This document shows positions 9,167 through 21,330 of a stretch of 64,000 nucleotides of DNA, in pieces (the first letter of the stretch is position 1; each line of letters starts with the position of its first letter). The notes beneath the pieces are model-generated. The model was not told the origin of the DNA, made no database searches, and saw only the letters and a list, made by a program, of their open reading frames with translations. Source of the stretch: Lathyrus oleraceus. Lineage: Eukaryota > Streptophyta > Magnoliopsida > Fabales > Fabaceae. The position numbers were made by a program, and so were the translations under genes. The stretch spans positions 241,331,994 through 241,395,993 of the forward strand of contig NC_066584.1 of assembly GCF_024323335.1 (NCBI RefSeq), given 5' to 3'.

Positions 9167-10216
9167 AGATCTTTGCTTGTCCTCAAGCAAAAATTCAGTA
9201 TAGAACTCGTTAAAGGTTTTAGCCAGATAAAATTTCAAAACACACATCAATTCGTAATAGGTTGCAAGTGGATTTAGTTTAGAAGCAACTTGAGTTTAAT
9301 CCTGACATCAACAACCACCGTCACAACCTAGATAACCCTGCCTTATGCAAATCAGTTCAAGTACACTACGATAGCTATCCTGGTTCCTTTACTCTTATTT
9401 CACCCGTTTTCATTCAAGCGAAATCACATTAAGCCCTTTATCTTTTCGCGCACATAGTGGAGTAACCGGTTAGTGATTCTGATCCCCTTTTTAGCCTGAA
9501 GTTCTGGTACATAAGTCGGATAACTTCGTTATTCAGTCCATTGCAAATTGCGGGGGATCGGACCGTAGTCCGCCCTACCAAGTTCAGTACCAGATACCTA
9601 CTGAACCAACTCATAATGGATCTCTCATCTTGTGCTTTTGTATGATCTGCAACCTTTAGATTAAATGATCTGGTAAGGATCACCTAACTTAATTAGTGCA
9701 TTTCCTGATATATTTATTTTTTTATGTTGCTTTGGGAATCATTCACTTATATTCATCGGCTCTCCACGTAGTTTGCTATTAAGATGGTGCTGACTTCTCG
9801 TATAAACTACTCGGGGTTACTATAAAACTAAAAGTTCAAGGGATTGGTATAATAGGTACTTATCCTGATCTAACATGTTGAGGTTCTTAGAGCGTTGTTA
9901 TGGTAATAATTTTTGTTTTTGATTTCACTCAAGTTTTATAAAATAAGCAACCTTTATACTTATTGGGTGTGTTAAATTTTTGTTATGGCTCAAGAAAATT
10001 GAGGGAATAGATAATAGAATTTTGTTCACACTCGGGACTTAACTTAAAATAATAGTTTTTTTTTTTTTAATAAAACAAATAACAATGAAGGGAAAGGTAC
10101 ATACTTGAAAAATGGAAATAGAAAGAACATGGTTTCCCCCCCATACTTAAACTAAACATTGTCCCCAATGTTTTAAAGAAATGAAATACAATATGGAAAG
10201 GAAAAAGAAACTACAA
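9167..10216 (-). other. Element C copy 1 3' untranslated region
   Basis: About 1 kb between the last ORF and the purine tract. It contains a T13 run at 10056-10068, which is T36 in copy 2. An 81-codon ORF (9438-9683, minus) is identical in both copies but has no recognisable domain, so I do not call it a gene. A second polypurine-like block, GTATGGGGGGGAAACC on the minus strand, lies near 10132-10150. Confidence 0.75.
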
Positions 10217-11086
10217 CTAAGGCTGCCTTCCGCCTCTGGTTCTTGGGCCAGGTGATCTCTGACGTAAGTCTAAGTTGTCGAACCTGCTGAACAACTCAGT
10301 AAACCGCTGGTCGGTTATGGCATTCCTAGCATCCTGTTGTTGTTGCATTTGACGCATCATCTGCATCATCTCGACATTCTGTGCCTGCATACCATCAATA
10401 GCATCCATGATGTCGTCGTTGGTTGCAGGCCTTCTTCGTCGACGACGTTGGGAGGATGGGCCAGTTGCATTATCGGAAGGGTTGAGCGGGGCAGATTGTT
10501 GTGCAGGAGGCTGATCACCTTGCTCCATTTCTTCAAACTCGTCTGTGGGCGGGTTTGCTTGTGAAGGCTCGGTGGTTTCGGGAGCATTTAGATCATAGAG
10601 GAGGCGGTTGCGGTTTGTGACATCGGTCAGGGCCATGTTGGGTAGGACAACGCTTGGGATGGCCTGGTTGTTCACCATAAGATAATATCCTCCTCCTACT
10701 CTATTCTTAATCATGCGGCTGGATCGACAGTAGTTGATGTCCATAAATAGGGGAGGTAGGGAGTCTAAGGTTTGGAGTCGGTCCCCTAAGTTTAAGCCAA
10801 GCGCAATGGTGGTGATTAATCCACCAAATTCAAAGGGTTGGCGGCCTCTAGCACATAAGGTGCGAATATGATGAAGTAGAAAAGAGGCAGCGTTTACCTT
10901 AGCAGTCGGTTCGAAGACGCATTCGAGGAAGAATAGTTCTTTTGCGTTGACCTTACTGTTGTTTGGTCGTCCAAAAACTGTGTTTTGTAGGATCCGGAGA
11001 AAATATCGGATGGTTGGGTTATGTATGTGGGTAAATGTGAATAAATGGGGAAGATAAAAAATGAAGGGTGTAACGTTCGTCTCCAA
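10217..11086 (-). pseudogene. Element C copy 1, second ATHILA-type ORF (N-terminally truncated paralogue)
   Basis: The 289-codon open frame has no ATG at its start: it opens with TTG two codons after a stop, and the first Met is about residue 114. Residues 23-100 (NPTIRYFLRILQNTVFG...GGLITTIALGLNLG) align with the middle of the first ATHILA-type ORF upstream (NPAFHYFHGILTHTLFG...GGLITMIGNAIGL). The N-terminal 190 residues of that family are missing. The C-terminal half is low complexity: acidic/proline-rich, an RRRRRR basic patch, then a Met/Gln-rich stretch. No signal peptide or membrane segment is evident. It could be an exon of a spliced product or a decayed duplicate. Function is unknown. 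Confidence 0.7.
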
Positions 11087-11202
11087 CGGCTATGTAACGT
11101 TCACCTAGTCAGAAAGGTGTTACGCTCGTCACAGGGGTGTGACGCTCGTAACAGGCTCTTGGCGTGCCGTTCGTCATAGATTGTGTGACGCTCGTCACAC
11201 AT
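11070..11202. repeat. Internal TGACG palindrome cluster, copy 1
   Basis: Six degenerate versions of the U3 palindromes: GTAACGTTCGTC (11070), TGTAACGTTCAC (11093), GTTACGCTCGTCAC (about 11118), GTGACGCTCGTAAC (about 11138), GCCGTTCGTCAT (about 11164) and TGTGTGACGCTCGTCACACA (about 11180). They sit at and just upstream of the start of the second ATHILA-type ORF. Confidence 0.8.
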
Positions 11203-11566
11203 TCTTTTTGGCAAGGCTTCAGTAGCGTTCTACAGAATTACTTTGGTAATGGATTTATTTTTATTATTTTGTTTTGTTTTTAGATTATCTTATATTGCTA
11301 ATTAATTTATCTTGCATGCTATTCTACTTTGCATAATATTGCATGAATAATTCAATAGGTTATAAGCAGCAACAGTAGAGAATATAATAGCTATTGCATA
11401 ATAAAATTAAATAAATAGCTTCAATAAAATGATCATAATGTAATATTGGAAAGAAAGAAAAAGAAACAAAAGAAATGTGAAAAGGAAACAAATGCGAACA
11501 TGAATTCAAATAACATTAATGAATAATCTAACTTAAAACTAGATAGCTAAGAAAAACAACTAAATT
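11203..11566. other. AT-rich spacer between the two ATHILA-type ORFs, copy 1
   Basis: About 360 bp of AT-rich DNA with no ORF or repeat that I can support. The equivalent in copy 2 is 22461-22824, with a couple of substitutions. Confidence 0.6.
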
Positions 11567-12863
11567 CTATCCATCTGCACGATCTCTGGCCGGAGGAGCA
11601 AAAGAGTTAACACGGTGTAGCAACTCGTGAAACTGATCTGTCATACTGCTCATGTATCCTAGAACTTCGTGTCTCATGTCAGTAAATTCTTCTCTGAGGG
11701 CGTCTTGTTCTGACATCAAAGCTTCAATGGCGGTGTTATAATCAGTTCCGGGCATATGATGCCGGAGGTCGGATATTGCTGATTCTTCGGTCTGAACAGG
11801 CTGAGGAGGAGGGTCAATATCATAATAGCCAGATGGTGTCTGAGGGTCAGATTCAGCATAAGGGATCTGGTCATTGTAAATCTCATAGTCATCACAAATC
11901 TCATAGTCCTGGATGGATTCAGTGGATCTAGCAGGAGTGGGGGTTTCGTTCAGATTGTAGAGCCAGTTGTTGCGGTCATGGATACTAGTCCTAGGATCGG
12001 GTAAGGTAAATAGGCAAAGAACTTGGTTATTATAATAAGCTCAAACTCATCAGATCCTAGGTTTGCTATAAACAAGGTGTTGAAGAGGAAGGGTATACTC
12101 ATAGTAGTAATGCCACAAAAAGGGTTTAGGTCGAGAATCGGCTGACGTAACCCGATAGCGTTACCAATCATGGTTATCAGACCGCCTATTCTAATGGGTG
12201 CTCGCTCATCTTGGATAAGGTGGTCTAAATTTGCTAGCATAAAGGTGGCACCGTTTACTGGACGGTTCTGAGAAGCACAGAATAGGATGAAGAGTTCATC
12301 ACGTGAAACTGAAGTGCTGTTTGGCTTCTCTCCAAATAAGGTGTGGGTGAGGATCCCATGGAAGTAACGGAAGGCCGGTTGTGAATGTTTCCAGGGAGAA
12401 ACTCATGGTCCTCGGGTTCATCATTTCCAGTCAAACTACCCCAAAAGTGTTCAAGTTCTCTATACTCAAAAAGTTCTTCCTGGCTTACTGTGAATGTGTC
12501 AAAGGAGGTAGGAAAACCCAATAGGTTTGTAAAGTCTCTAATATTAAATTGGTACTCCATGTTGAACATTCTGAACTGGATAAAACCTCTGCTAATTCCT
12601 TTTCCACGGCTGGGTAGGTAGATTAATGAGCTAAGGAATTCTAGTGTGAGTCTCCGGTAGGTGGCGAAATGTCTTAGGATAGGGGATGTCTCCCATCCTA
12701 TCTTATTCAGCAAATACAGGACACTTTCTCTTAGTCCAAGGGCAGTCATAGCCCAATCATCAGCATATAAACTAGGTAGCATCTCTCTAGTGGCTAGTTC
12801 GTCAAACTTTTGTTTCTGAGCCATTCCTCTGAATTTGATACCCATACGATCAATATGTCCCAT
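11567..12863 (-). pseudogene. Element C copy 1, first ATHILA-type ORF (third ORF of the element), frameshifted
   Basis: Begins MGHIDRMGIKFRG at an ATG at 12863. Compared with the intact 432-codon version at 22825-24123 it has two single-base losses: one G near 12372 and one base in the TTATTAATAATAA stretch near 12030. The frame therefore breaks into three pieces (12255-12863, 11950-12240, 11567-11755). The N-terminal part (ELATREMLPSLYADDWAM, RRLTLEFLSSLIYLPSRGKG) matches the pattern of the plant ATHILA ORF-1 family found downstream of pol in Athila elements. Its function is not established; it occupies the env-like position, but I see no membrane segment or signal peptide. Confidence 0.82.
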
Positions 12864-13144
12864 CTGGTTAGTGTTAGCTAGAGAAAAGAAAACACGAGTT
12901 TTAGGTAGGATTTGGCCAAATGCCGAAAGAAGAAAAAAAGTTGTTATTATTATTATTATTATTATTATTTTTTTTTTTTTTTGAATTAAAATAAATCAGG
13001 AATGAATACTAAACAGAAATTAAAAGAATAATTAAGGAAGAAATAGAAAAATGATAATAATAGAATAAGAAAATAATAAAATAATTGTGGGTTGTCTCCC
13101 ACTAAGCGCTTTGTTTAAATGTCGCAAGCTCGACAAAGAAACTG
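12864..13144. repeat. Spacer with (ATT)n and T-run microsatellite, copy 1
   Basis: GTTATTATTATT... at 12941-12968 followed by a T run to 12981. Copy 2 has a shorter version at 24202-24236. No gene is seen in this stretch. Confidence 0.8.
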
Positions 13145-14299
13145 TTAAGTATAATCTATTGATCCTGGGGGCATTTCGTCTAAGTGTAGGATTTGCGAAT
13201 CTTCGTTGGTTTCCGCATAGTGATAGTGTTTTAGACGTTGCCCGTTTACGGTGAACGGTTCCGTGGATTTGCCTTTAATTTCTATCGCTCCACTGGGGAA
13301 GATGTTAGTGATATGAAAAGGACCTGACCATCTGGATCGTAGTTTTCCCGGGAATAACTTTAGTCTAGAGTTAAATAAAAGGACTGCGTCGCCTTGCTTG
13401 AAGATTTTCCTTGATATACGCTTGTCATGCCATTGTTTTGTTCTTTCTTTGTAGATTCTGGCATTTTCATAGGCGTCTCTTCTGAGTTCCTCTAATTCGT
13501 TTATGTCAAGGATTCTCTTTTCGCCGGCGGCCTTATAGTTTAAATTCAGATTTCTAATGGCCCAATAGGCCTTATGCTCTAACTCTACCGGGAGGTGGCA
13601 GGATTTTCCATAAATGAGCTTAAATGGGGTTGTCCCTATGGGGGTTTTATAAGCAGTTCGGTATGCCCACAAAGCTTCTGGTAATTTTAATGACCAATCT
13701 TTCCTTGAAGTGGCGACTGTTTTTTTCTAGTATCTGCTTGATTTCTCTGTTAGATACTTCCACTTGTCCACTGGTCTGAGGGTGGTAAGGTGTCGCTATC
13801 CTATGTCTCACGCCATATTTAAACAATAGTTTTTCGAGTACCTTGGATATAAAGTGCGATCCCCCATCACTGACTACTATTCTTGGGATTCCAAACCTCG
13901 GAAATATTATATTCTTAAAGAGTCTAGTTACTACTCGGGTGTCATTTGTTGGAGAAGCTATAGCTTCGATCCATTTTGAAACGTAATCTACTGCCACGAG
14001 TATGTATTTGTTACCGAAAGAGGATGGAAAAGGTCCCATGAAGTCTATTCCCCACACGTCGAAAATCTCTACTTCCAAAATACCCTTTTGTGGCATCTCG
14101 TCACGTCTAGATATGTTTCCTGTGCGTTGGCATCTGTCACATTCCTTAATAGCCGCATGTACGTCCTTCCATATAGTTGGCCAATAAAAGCCGGCTTGTA
14201 GGATTTTAGAGCAGGTCTTGGATGTACTTGTGTGTCCACCATAAGGAGCGGAGTGAGCAGTGTTGGATTATATTTTCTACCTCTTCTTCGGGTATACAT
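13145..14299 (-). pseudogene. pol: Element C copy 1 pol, integrase region, frameshifted
   Basis: This is the continuation of gag-pol after a one-base insertion near 14250 (GAGTGAGCAG versus GTGGCAG in copy 2). It holds the integrase zinc-finger end (CDRCQRTG), the catalytic core ([16 protein letters not shown], then VVSDGGSHF, then GQVEVSNRE as the D-D-E residues), and, after a second shift in an A7 run near 13726-13732, the tail [22 protein letters not shown] with [12 protein letters not shown]. It ends at a stop at 13145. The A7 shift is shared with copy 2; the 14250 insertion is private. Joining DNA strands into the genome is the family role; this copy could not encode it. Confidence 0.88.
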
Positions 14300-17200
14300 C
14301 GACGGAAGATACCATCGGGGCCTCTTTTGAAAAGTAAGGGATCATCCCAGTAATAGTGTTTTATGTCGTAGAAGAATCGTTTCTTCTGCTGGTAAGATAA
14401 AGTAGGTGGAATTATTCCGGCGGCTAAATAATTGACGAGATCAGCGTACCATGGTGTGACAGATATAGCTAAGGTGGTTTCTACTGGCTTGTCAGAGTTA
14501 TTCTCTTCCAAAGTAGCTATAAGTTTATCGTACGAGAAATCATCATTAATTGATGTTCTTTCCGGTTCAAGGTTCTCAAGTCTAGAGAGGTGGTCTGCTA
14601 CTACGTTTTCAGTTCCTTTCTTATCTTTTATTTCTAAATCGAACTCTTGTAGCAACAAGATCCATCTTAGGAGTCTAGGTTTAGCATCTTTTTTTGTTAA
14701 GAGGTACTTGATAGCGGCGTGATCAGTGTAAACTATTATTTTGGCTCCGACCAAGTAGGAACGAAATTTATCTAGCGCAAATACCACTGCTAGGAGTTCT
14801 TTCTCGGTAGTGGCGTAATTCATCTGCGCTTCATCTAGGGTCCTACTTGCGTAATATATAACGTGAAGCTTTTTATCCTTTCGTTGTCCTAAAACAGCAC
14901 CTACAGCATAATCGCTGGCATCACACATTATTTCGAATGGTTCATTCCAGTCGGGTGTCTGCATTATGGGTGCGGAGATCAATGCTTGCTTAAGCGTTTG
15001 AAATGCTTTTAAACAGTTATCGTCGAATATGAATTCAGCATCTTTCATCAATAGTCCGGTTAAAGGTTTAGTTATCTTAGAGAAGTCTTTGATGAATCGT
15101 CGGTAAAAACCGGCGTGTCCTAAGAAGCTTCGTACTTCTCTCACGGTTCTTGGGGGTTGAAGATTTTCGATTACCTCTATTTTGGCTTTGTCTACTTCAA
15201 TTCCTCTGTTCGAGATGATGTGTCCTAAAACAATTCCTTCTTGTACCATAAAGTGGCACTTCTCCCAGTTAAGTACTAAGTTTACTTTTACACATCGCTC
15301 AAGAACTCTTTCTAGGTTTTCAAGGCATTCTTCAAAACTTTGTCCGTATACGGAAAAGTCATCCATAAATACTTCCATGATGTTTTCGAGAAAATCGGCG
15401 AAAATTGCCATCATGCATCTTTGAAAGGTTGCAGGAGCATTACACAGGCCAAACGGCATTCGTCTATAAGCGAAGGTACCAAAAGGGCACGTGAACGTTG
15501 TCTTTTCTTGGTCATCAGGGTGAATTGGTATTTGAAAGAAGCCTGAATAACCGTCTAGATAACAGAAATGTGAATGTTTTGCTAATCGTTCTAACATCTG
15601 GTCAATGAATGGTAGAGGGAAATGATCTTTTCGGGTTGCTTTGTTTAGTTTCCTATAGTCGATGCACATTCTCCATCCCGATTCGATTCGTTTCGTTATA
15701 GTTTCCCCTTTTTCGTTTTCAATAACGGTTATGCCTCCTTTCTTTGGTACTACGTGTACAGGACTAACCCATTTGCTATCAGATATAGGATATATAATGT
15801 CTGCTTCTAATAACTTGGTTATTTCCTTCTTTACTACCTCACTCAGGATCGGATTTAGTCTCCTCTGGTGTTCTCTAGAGGTTTTACAGTCTTCTTCTAG
15901 CATGATGCGGTGCATACAAATAGAAGGACTTATTCCTTTAAGATCGGTGATGTGGTAACCTAGTGCGGTTGGATACTTTCTTAAGATATGTAGGAGTTTT
16001 TCTGTTTCGAGTCTTCCTAGGTCTGCATTAACTATCATAGGTCGTTCAAGTTCTAAGTCTAGGAATTCGTATCTCAGATTTTTGGGAAGTGTTTTCAGGT
16101 CAAGGGTTGGTTTGTTAAGACATTGCGTAGGGTCTGGTGTTATTGCTAAACATTTATTAGATCTGTCTTCTACAAGGTAGTCAGATGATTTGTCTTCTAC
16201 TAACTCTGCTTCTTTTATGCATTCATCGATGATATCCATGAAGTAACATGTATCTTCTATTGCAGGTGCTTTCAAGAATTGGGAAAGAATGAACTCAATT
16301 TTCTCTTCACCTACTTCGAAGGTGAGTCGTCCTCGTTTTACGTCTATGATTGCACCGGCAGTTGCTAAGAACGGTCTTCCTAGTATAATGGGTGTAATAT
16401 CATCTTCTCTAATGTCCATAATTGTAAAATCAGTTAGAATGTAGAATTGACCTATGCGTACGGGAACGTTTTCAAGAATTCCTACAGGATATTTTATGGA
16501 GCGATCTGCTAGTTGCACAGACATTTTGGTTGGTCTTAATTCTCCCATTTCCAGTTTCTTACATATGGATAAAGGCATAACGCTAATTCCGGCTCCTAAA
16601 TCGCATAAGGCTTTGTCGATGACAAATTTTCCTATGTGACAGGGTATAGGGAAACTACCCGGATCCTTGAGTTTAGGAGGCATGTTTTGGATTATAGCGC
16701 TACATTCGGCAGGGAGTGTAACGGTTTCGCTATCTTCAAGTTTCCTCTTATTAGAAAGAATTTCTTTTAAGAATTTGGCATATGAGGGCATCTGCGTAAT
16801 AGCTTCGATGAACGGAATTGTAACGTTTAATTGTTTAAGGAGATCAACAAATTTTCTAAATTGGCTCGCATCTTTGGTTTTAACCAGCCTTTGAGGGTAA
16901 GGGATAGGTGGTTTATAAGGTGGTGGAGGTACATAAGGTTCCTTCTTTTCTATGGTTTCCTTATTACTCTCTTCCTTTTCCTTAGGTTCGCTTTCCTCAG
17001 TTGATCTTTTAGGGTTTTGGTTTTCTGTCCTTGGATCAGACGGTCCTTCCACTTCCGTTCCACTTCTTAATATGATTGCATGAGCGTGGCTTCTCGGGTT
17101 AGGTTGGGGCTGTCCAGGGAATGTACCAGTTGGGGCAGCAGTAGGCGCTTGTTGTTGAGCTACTTGTGATATTTGTGTTTCCAGCATTTTGTTATGGGTA

Positions 17201-18549
17201 GCCAGGGCATCTACTTTGCTTGCTAGTTGTTTAAGTTGTTCGCCAGTGTGTACATTCTGGTTTAAGAAATCTTTATTGGTTTGTTGTTGGGAAGCTATAA
17301 AGTTTTCCATCATGATTTCCAAGTTGGATTTCCTAGGGGCGTTATTGTTAGGCACGGATGGGTTCGGTTTCTGATATCCCGGAGGTATAGCTGGGGCTTG
17401 ATTTGGAGATTGTCCAGGTGCGTACAAAGCATTATTACTTTTATATGAAAAGTTTGGATGGTTCTTCCAATTTGAGTTATAGGTATGCGAGTAGGGGCTT
17501 CCTTGAGCATAGTTCACTTGCTCTGCTTGGATTCCTGTCAAGAGTTGACAATCCAAAGGAGTGTGACCTTGGATTCCACAGACCTCGCAATTCTGAGTTA
17601 CAGCAGCCACGGCGGCTGGAGGTGATACATTTAAACTTTCAATTTTCTGGACCAAAGCATCCACTTTTGCATTGACGTGATCAAGGTTACTTATCTCGTA
17701 CATGCCAGTTTTCGTTTGAGGTTTTTCCACCATTGTTCGTTCGGTTCCCCACTGATAGTGGTTTTGGGCCATGCTCTCGATAAGCTGGTAAGCATCCGCA
17801 TAAGGTTTGTTCATTAATGCACCGCCTGCAGCGGCGTCTATTGTTAACCTTGTGTTGTACAAGAGACCATTATAAAATGTGTGAATTACTAACCAGTCTT
17901 CCAAACCATGGTGTGGGCAAAGTCTCATCATGTCTTTGTATCTTTCCCATGCTTCGAAAAGAGACTCGTTGTCTTTCTGTTTAAATCCGTTTATCTGGGC
18001 TCTTAACATAGCCGTTTTGCTTGGCGGAAAGTATCGGGCAAGAAAAACTTTCTTCAACTCGTTCCATGTGGTGACAGAGTTGGAAGGGAGAGACTGAAGC
18101 CATCTTCTAGCGCTATCTCTTAATGAGAAAGGAAAAAGACGAAGTCGAATTGCCTCTGAAGTGACACCATTAGCCTTAACAGTATCAGCGTATTGGACAA
18201 ATACGGATAAATGAAGGTTTGGATCCTCGGTAGGATTTCCAGAGAATTGGTTCTGTTGCACTGCCTGCAACAACGAAGGTTTAAGTTCAAAGTTGTTTGC
18301 TTCGATTGCGGGTGGAGCAATACTTGAATACGGCTCATCTTGTGATGGAGCGGCGTAATCTCTAAGAGCACGAGCTGGTTCTGCCATCTCGGGTATCGAA
18401 GGGAAAATGTTTTTGAAATCAGGAAATTCTACAGGAGGGAGATTGTTTGCAGCACGATATTCCTGGATTTGTCGTAGGACTCGGAGATATAGTTCGATAT
18501 CGTTGATTCGTAAATAGAGCGGTTCGCCTTGTGAGCGATTGCGTGGCAT
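14206..18549 (-). CDS. gag-pol: Element C copy 1 gag-protease-RT-RNase H polyprotein (frame ends before integrase)
   Basis: ATG at 18549 ([11 protein letters not shown]); the open frame extends three codons further upstream without an ATG. Domains in order: retrotransposon gag (about residues 85-270, with [15 protein letters not shown]); zinc knuckle [14 protein letters not shown] (about 325); linker with IILRSG; aspartic protease [13 protein letters not shown] (about 648), with DLGA in place of DTG/DSG as is usual in Athila; RT with [20 protein letters not shown] and FMDDFSVYG (about 1060); RNase H with [28 protein letters not shown] and [10 protein letters not shown] (about 1210-1320). It reads out of frame near 14250 and ends [10 protein letters not shown]. 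Otherwise 1447 codons are open. Confidence 0.92.
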   Translation of the reverse strand: MPRNRSQGEPLYLRINDIELYLRVLRQIQEYRAANNLPPVEFPDFKNIFPSIPEMAEPARALRDYAAPSQDEPYSSIAPPAIEANNFELKPSLLQAVQQNQFSGNPTEDPNLHLSVFVQYADTVKANGVTSEAIRLRLFPFSLRDSARRWLQSLPSNSVTTWNELKKVFLARYFPPSKTAMLRAQINGFKQKDNESLFEAWERYKDMMRLCPHHGLEDWLVIHTFYNGLLYNTRLTIDAAAGGALMNKPYADAYQLIESMAQNHYQWGTERTMVEKPQTKTGMYEISNLDHVNAKVDALVQKIESLNVSPPAAVAAVTQNCEVCGIQGHTPLDCQLLTGIQAEQVNYAQGSPYSHTYNSNWKNHPNFSYKSNNALYAPGQSPNQAPAIPPGYQKPNPSVPNNNAPRKSNLEIMMENFIASQQQTNKDFLNQNVHTGEQLKQLASKVDALATHNKMLETQISQVAQQQAPTAAPTGTFPGQPQPNPRSHAHAIILRSGTEVEGPSDPRTENQNPKRSTEESEPKEKEESNKETIEKKEPYVPPPPYKPPIPYPQRLVKTKDASQFRKFVDLLKQLNVTIPFIEAITQMPSYAKFLKEILSNKRKLEDSETVTLPAECSAIIQNMPPKLKDPGSFPIPCHIGKFVIDKALCDLGAGISVMPLSICKKLEMGELRPTKMSVQLADRSIKYPVGILENVPVRIGQFYILTDFTIMDIREDDITPIILGRPFLATAGAIIDVKRGRLTFEVGEEKIEFILSQFLKAPAIEDTCYFMDIIDECIKEAELVEDKSSDYLVEDRSNKCLAITPDPTQCLNKPTLDLKTLPKNLRYEFLDLELERPMIVNADLGRLETEKLLHILRKYPTALGYHITDLKGISPSICMHRIMLEEDCKTSREHQRRLNPILSEVVKKEITKLLEADIIYPISDSKWVSPVHVVPKKGGITVIENEKGETITKRIESGWRMCIDYRKLNKATRKDHFPLPFIDQMLERLAKHSHFCYLDGYSGFFQIPIHPDDQEKTTFTCPFGTFAYRRMPFGLCNAPATFQRCMMAIFADFLENIMEVFMDDFSVYGQSFEECLENLERVLERCVKVNLVLNWEKCHFMVQEGIVLGHIISNRGIEVDKAKIEVIENLQPPRTVREVRSFLGHAGFYRRFIKDFSKITKPLTGLLMKDAEFIFDDNCLKAFQTLKQALISAPIMQTPDWNEPFEIMCDASDYAVGAVLGQRKDKKLHVIYYASRTLDEAQMNYATTEKELLAVVFALDKFRSYLVGAKIIVYTDHAAIKYLLTKKDAKPRLLRWILLLQEFDLEIKDKKGTENVVADHLSRLENLEPERTSINDDFSYDKLIATLEENNSDKPVETTLAISVTPWYADLVNYLAAGIIPPTLSYQQKKRFFYDIKHYYWDDPLLFKRGPDGIFRRCIPEEEVENIIQHCSLRSLWWTHKYIQDLL

Positions 18550-18636
18550 ACAAATCAACGAAAGAAAGAATTGAAGAAAAAGAAACCTTAGTCTCTACAG
18601 CGTAACGGAAGAGTTACGATATCGATTAAATAAAAG

Positions 18637-18654
18637 TCCCCGGCAACGGCGCCA
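18637..18654 (-). promoter_or_regulatory. Primer-binding site of element C copy 1 (Asp-tRNA type)
   Basis: Minus strand TGGCGCCGTTGCCGGGGA, six bases inside LTR 2. This sequence is the known Asp-tRNA-complementary primer site of Athila/Cyclops/Calypso elements. Confidence 0.88.
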
Positions 18655-18660
18655 AAAACT

Positions 18661-20386
18661 TGATCGCTCGACTTCGTGAGTCGAGAATGGGGTACAAACT
18701 GCAAGTGCACAGTTCTATCGCGTAGTTTTAAAAGATATCGATCCCACAGGGACTTATGAATCGATATACCGTTATCTAAGGTTACTTCGTAAAGCTAAGG
18801 TGGATAATGTTTGATTGTTTTGGGAAAAAGCTAAAAACTAAACTGAGATCTAGATTAAATATTAATAAAGCGGATATCGGTATGTAGTTCGTCGTAATTA
18901 GGGAATCAATCCTTTGTCGGTCTCTTGGTTTTAAAATAAATCTTTTCAGTTGACTTTATTGATTAAAAGTTTTATCTCAAACTCTCGCTCTGTTGAATAA
19001 ACCATGATTTTATGTTAATGTAGCTGTCACTTATAATTAAGTCAAAAACCATTTTTTGAAAGCAATACAATCCATAGAAACTCTTTTCAAGAAAACACTG
19101 ACCGTTTAAACACCCTTATCTCAAACTCTCGCTCTGTTGACTTAGGTTATATAATTAAATTCGAATGCTTAACTCTCGTCCTCACATTCAATCTTTAAAA
19201 TACTTTTTGGAAAAGATCGGAATTTAATTAACTCTAAAACTTGCTCTCGCCCTGATCTAGAATTAATGTCTAATTTACACTGTCCAGTTAAAACCTCAAA
19301 CTCTCGCTCTATTGGTTTTAACTTCTTTATGTCTTTTACTTTCGTAAAAACCTTTGTTATTAAACCTGTAAATTGAGACCGTAAAAAGAGTGATTTTAAT
19401 TTTAAATTTAGTTAAACCGACTTAGTCCTGATCCCTTATTCCGCTTACTTTACATACCGATATCTAAGCGAATTAGCCAGACATGCTAAACAAACTAAAA
19501 TACTTATCATGCATAAACAGACTCATCCCAGGCAGATAATATAAATAAATAATAAAACAAAGCATTAAATAATAACTAAAGAACCTGAATAAGTTAAACA
19601 GTAGTCTTGAACACTCCACCACAAGCCGGTAGGATTTGTTCTTGGATTCTTCAATTAAACAACAAATTAAAACGAAGGAAATAAAAACTAGATTCTAACG
19701 TAAGGTTAGATCCGGTAAAAAGGTACACAATAGTTTCGGTGTAGAAACTATTGTGCGAAAAGAATTGACTAAATGCTAAAAAGGAAAATAGAAATTGCAA
19801 GGGAAATAGTGTAGAACTCGTAAAAATAATAAAGAAACAATGCCTAAGCTGCTGGAAAAGAAAATATGCAAAAGCGAAAACGGCAAAGAAAATTGTAGAA
19901 AACGTGGAACCCTTTTAGGTTTGGCAAGTGGCTATTTATATTGGTGCCTTGAGTAACTGCTTCCGCTTCCAAAGGTCTTCAACGTGCAAAGTATTTAGGC
20001 GTGGACATCGGCTTCAACTCTCCCTCAACGTCTCTGAAGCGTTGCTTGCGCCAAAAATGTAGGGGACTGGTGTGACGTTCGTCACACAATGTGTGACGTT
20101 CGTCACAGGAGTGTGCAAGGCGTGACGCTCGTCACAGCCTCTGTGACGCCCGTCACAGGCACAACACCTGTGTTCTTGTACTTTGGGCTGGGCTTTGACA
20201 TTTGGTTCATTTTCTCTCTTTTTGCACCTCCTTTTCTTCCATTTTTACTTGCGCTTCAAAATAAGCCACCTGAGACAAATAGGAAGAAAATACCGCATAA
20301 TATCTAATAAAATGAAGTGAACTGGAATAAATAATGATAAAATTTAATTGAATTAAGTCCTAAAATATGATAATTTCATGTTATCA
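18661..20386 (-). repeat. Element C LTR 2 (shared middle LTR), 1726 bp
   Basis: TGATCG...TTATCA, serving as 5' LTR of copy 1 and 3' LTR of copy 2, with no target duplication beside it. It agrees with LTR 3 against LTR 1 only in its first 970 bp, and with LTR 1 against LTR 3 at all four difference sites beyond position 1090. TATA box on the minus strand at 19933-19940. Confidence 0.93.
20070..20157. repeat. TGACG palindrome cluster in U3 of LTR 2
   Basis: Same four palindromes over 88 bp as at 8833-8920, unchanged. Confidence 0.9.
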
Positions 20387-20401
20387 AACTCCCCCATACT
20401 T
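20387..20401 (-). promoter_or_regulatory. Polypurine tract of element C copy 2
   Basis: Same AAGTATGGGGGAGTT on the minus strand as in copy 1, abutting LTR 2. Confidence 0.8.
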
Positions 20402-21288
20402 AGATCTTTGCTTGTCCTCAAGCAAAAATTCAGTATAGAACTCGTTAAAGGTTTTAGCCAGATAAAATTTCAAAACACACATCAATTCGTAATAGGTTGC
20501 AAGTGGATTTAGTTTAGAAGCAACTTGAGTTTAATCCTGACATCAACAACCACCGTCACAACCTAGATAACCCTGCCTTATGCAAATCAGTTCAAGTACA
20601 CTACGATAGCTATCCTGGTTCCTTTACTCTTATTTCACCCGTTTTCATTCAAGCGAAATCACATTAAGCCCTTTATCTTTTCGCGCACATAGTGGAGTAA
20701 CCGGTTAGTGATTCTGATCCCCTTTTTAGCCTGAAGTTCTGGTACATAAGTCGGATAACTTCGTTATTCAGTCCATTGCAAATTGCGGGGGATCGGACCG
20801 TAGTCCGCCCTACCAAGTTCAGTACCAGATACCTACTGAACCAACTCATAATGGATCTCTCATCTTGTGCTTTTGTATGATCTGCAACCTTTAGATTAAA
20901 TGATCTGGTAAGGATCACCTAACTTAATTAGTGCATTTCCTGATATATTTATTTTTTTATGTTGCTTTGGGAATCATTCACTTATATTCATCGGCTCTCC
21001 ACGTAGTTTGCTATTAAGATGGTGCTGACTTCTCGTATAAACTACTCGGGGTTACTATAAAACTAAAAGTTCAAGGGATTGGTATAATAGGTACTTATCC
21101 TGATCTAACATGTTGAGGTTCTTAGAGCGTTGTTATGGTAATAATTTTTGTTTTTGATTTCACTCAAGTTTTATAAAATAAGCAACCTTTATACTTATTG
21201 GGTGTGTTAAATTTTTGTTATGGCTCAAGAAAATTGAGGGAATAGATAATAGAATTTTGTTCACACTCGGGACTTAACTTAAAATAAT

Positions 21289-21330
<42 letters not shown>

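Noticed and set aside
9438..9683. 81-codon ORF conserved in both Athila copies (also 20673-20918)
   Set aside because: Lies in the 3'UTR, has no recognisable domain, and is conserved only because the copies are near-identical duplicates.
11567..12863. Viral envelope function for the third ORF
   Set aside because: Position is env-like, but no signal peptide, transmembrane helix or cleavage motif is visible; the family match is ATHILA ORF-1, of unknown function.
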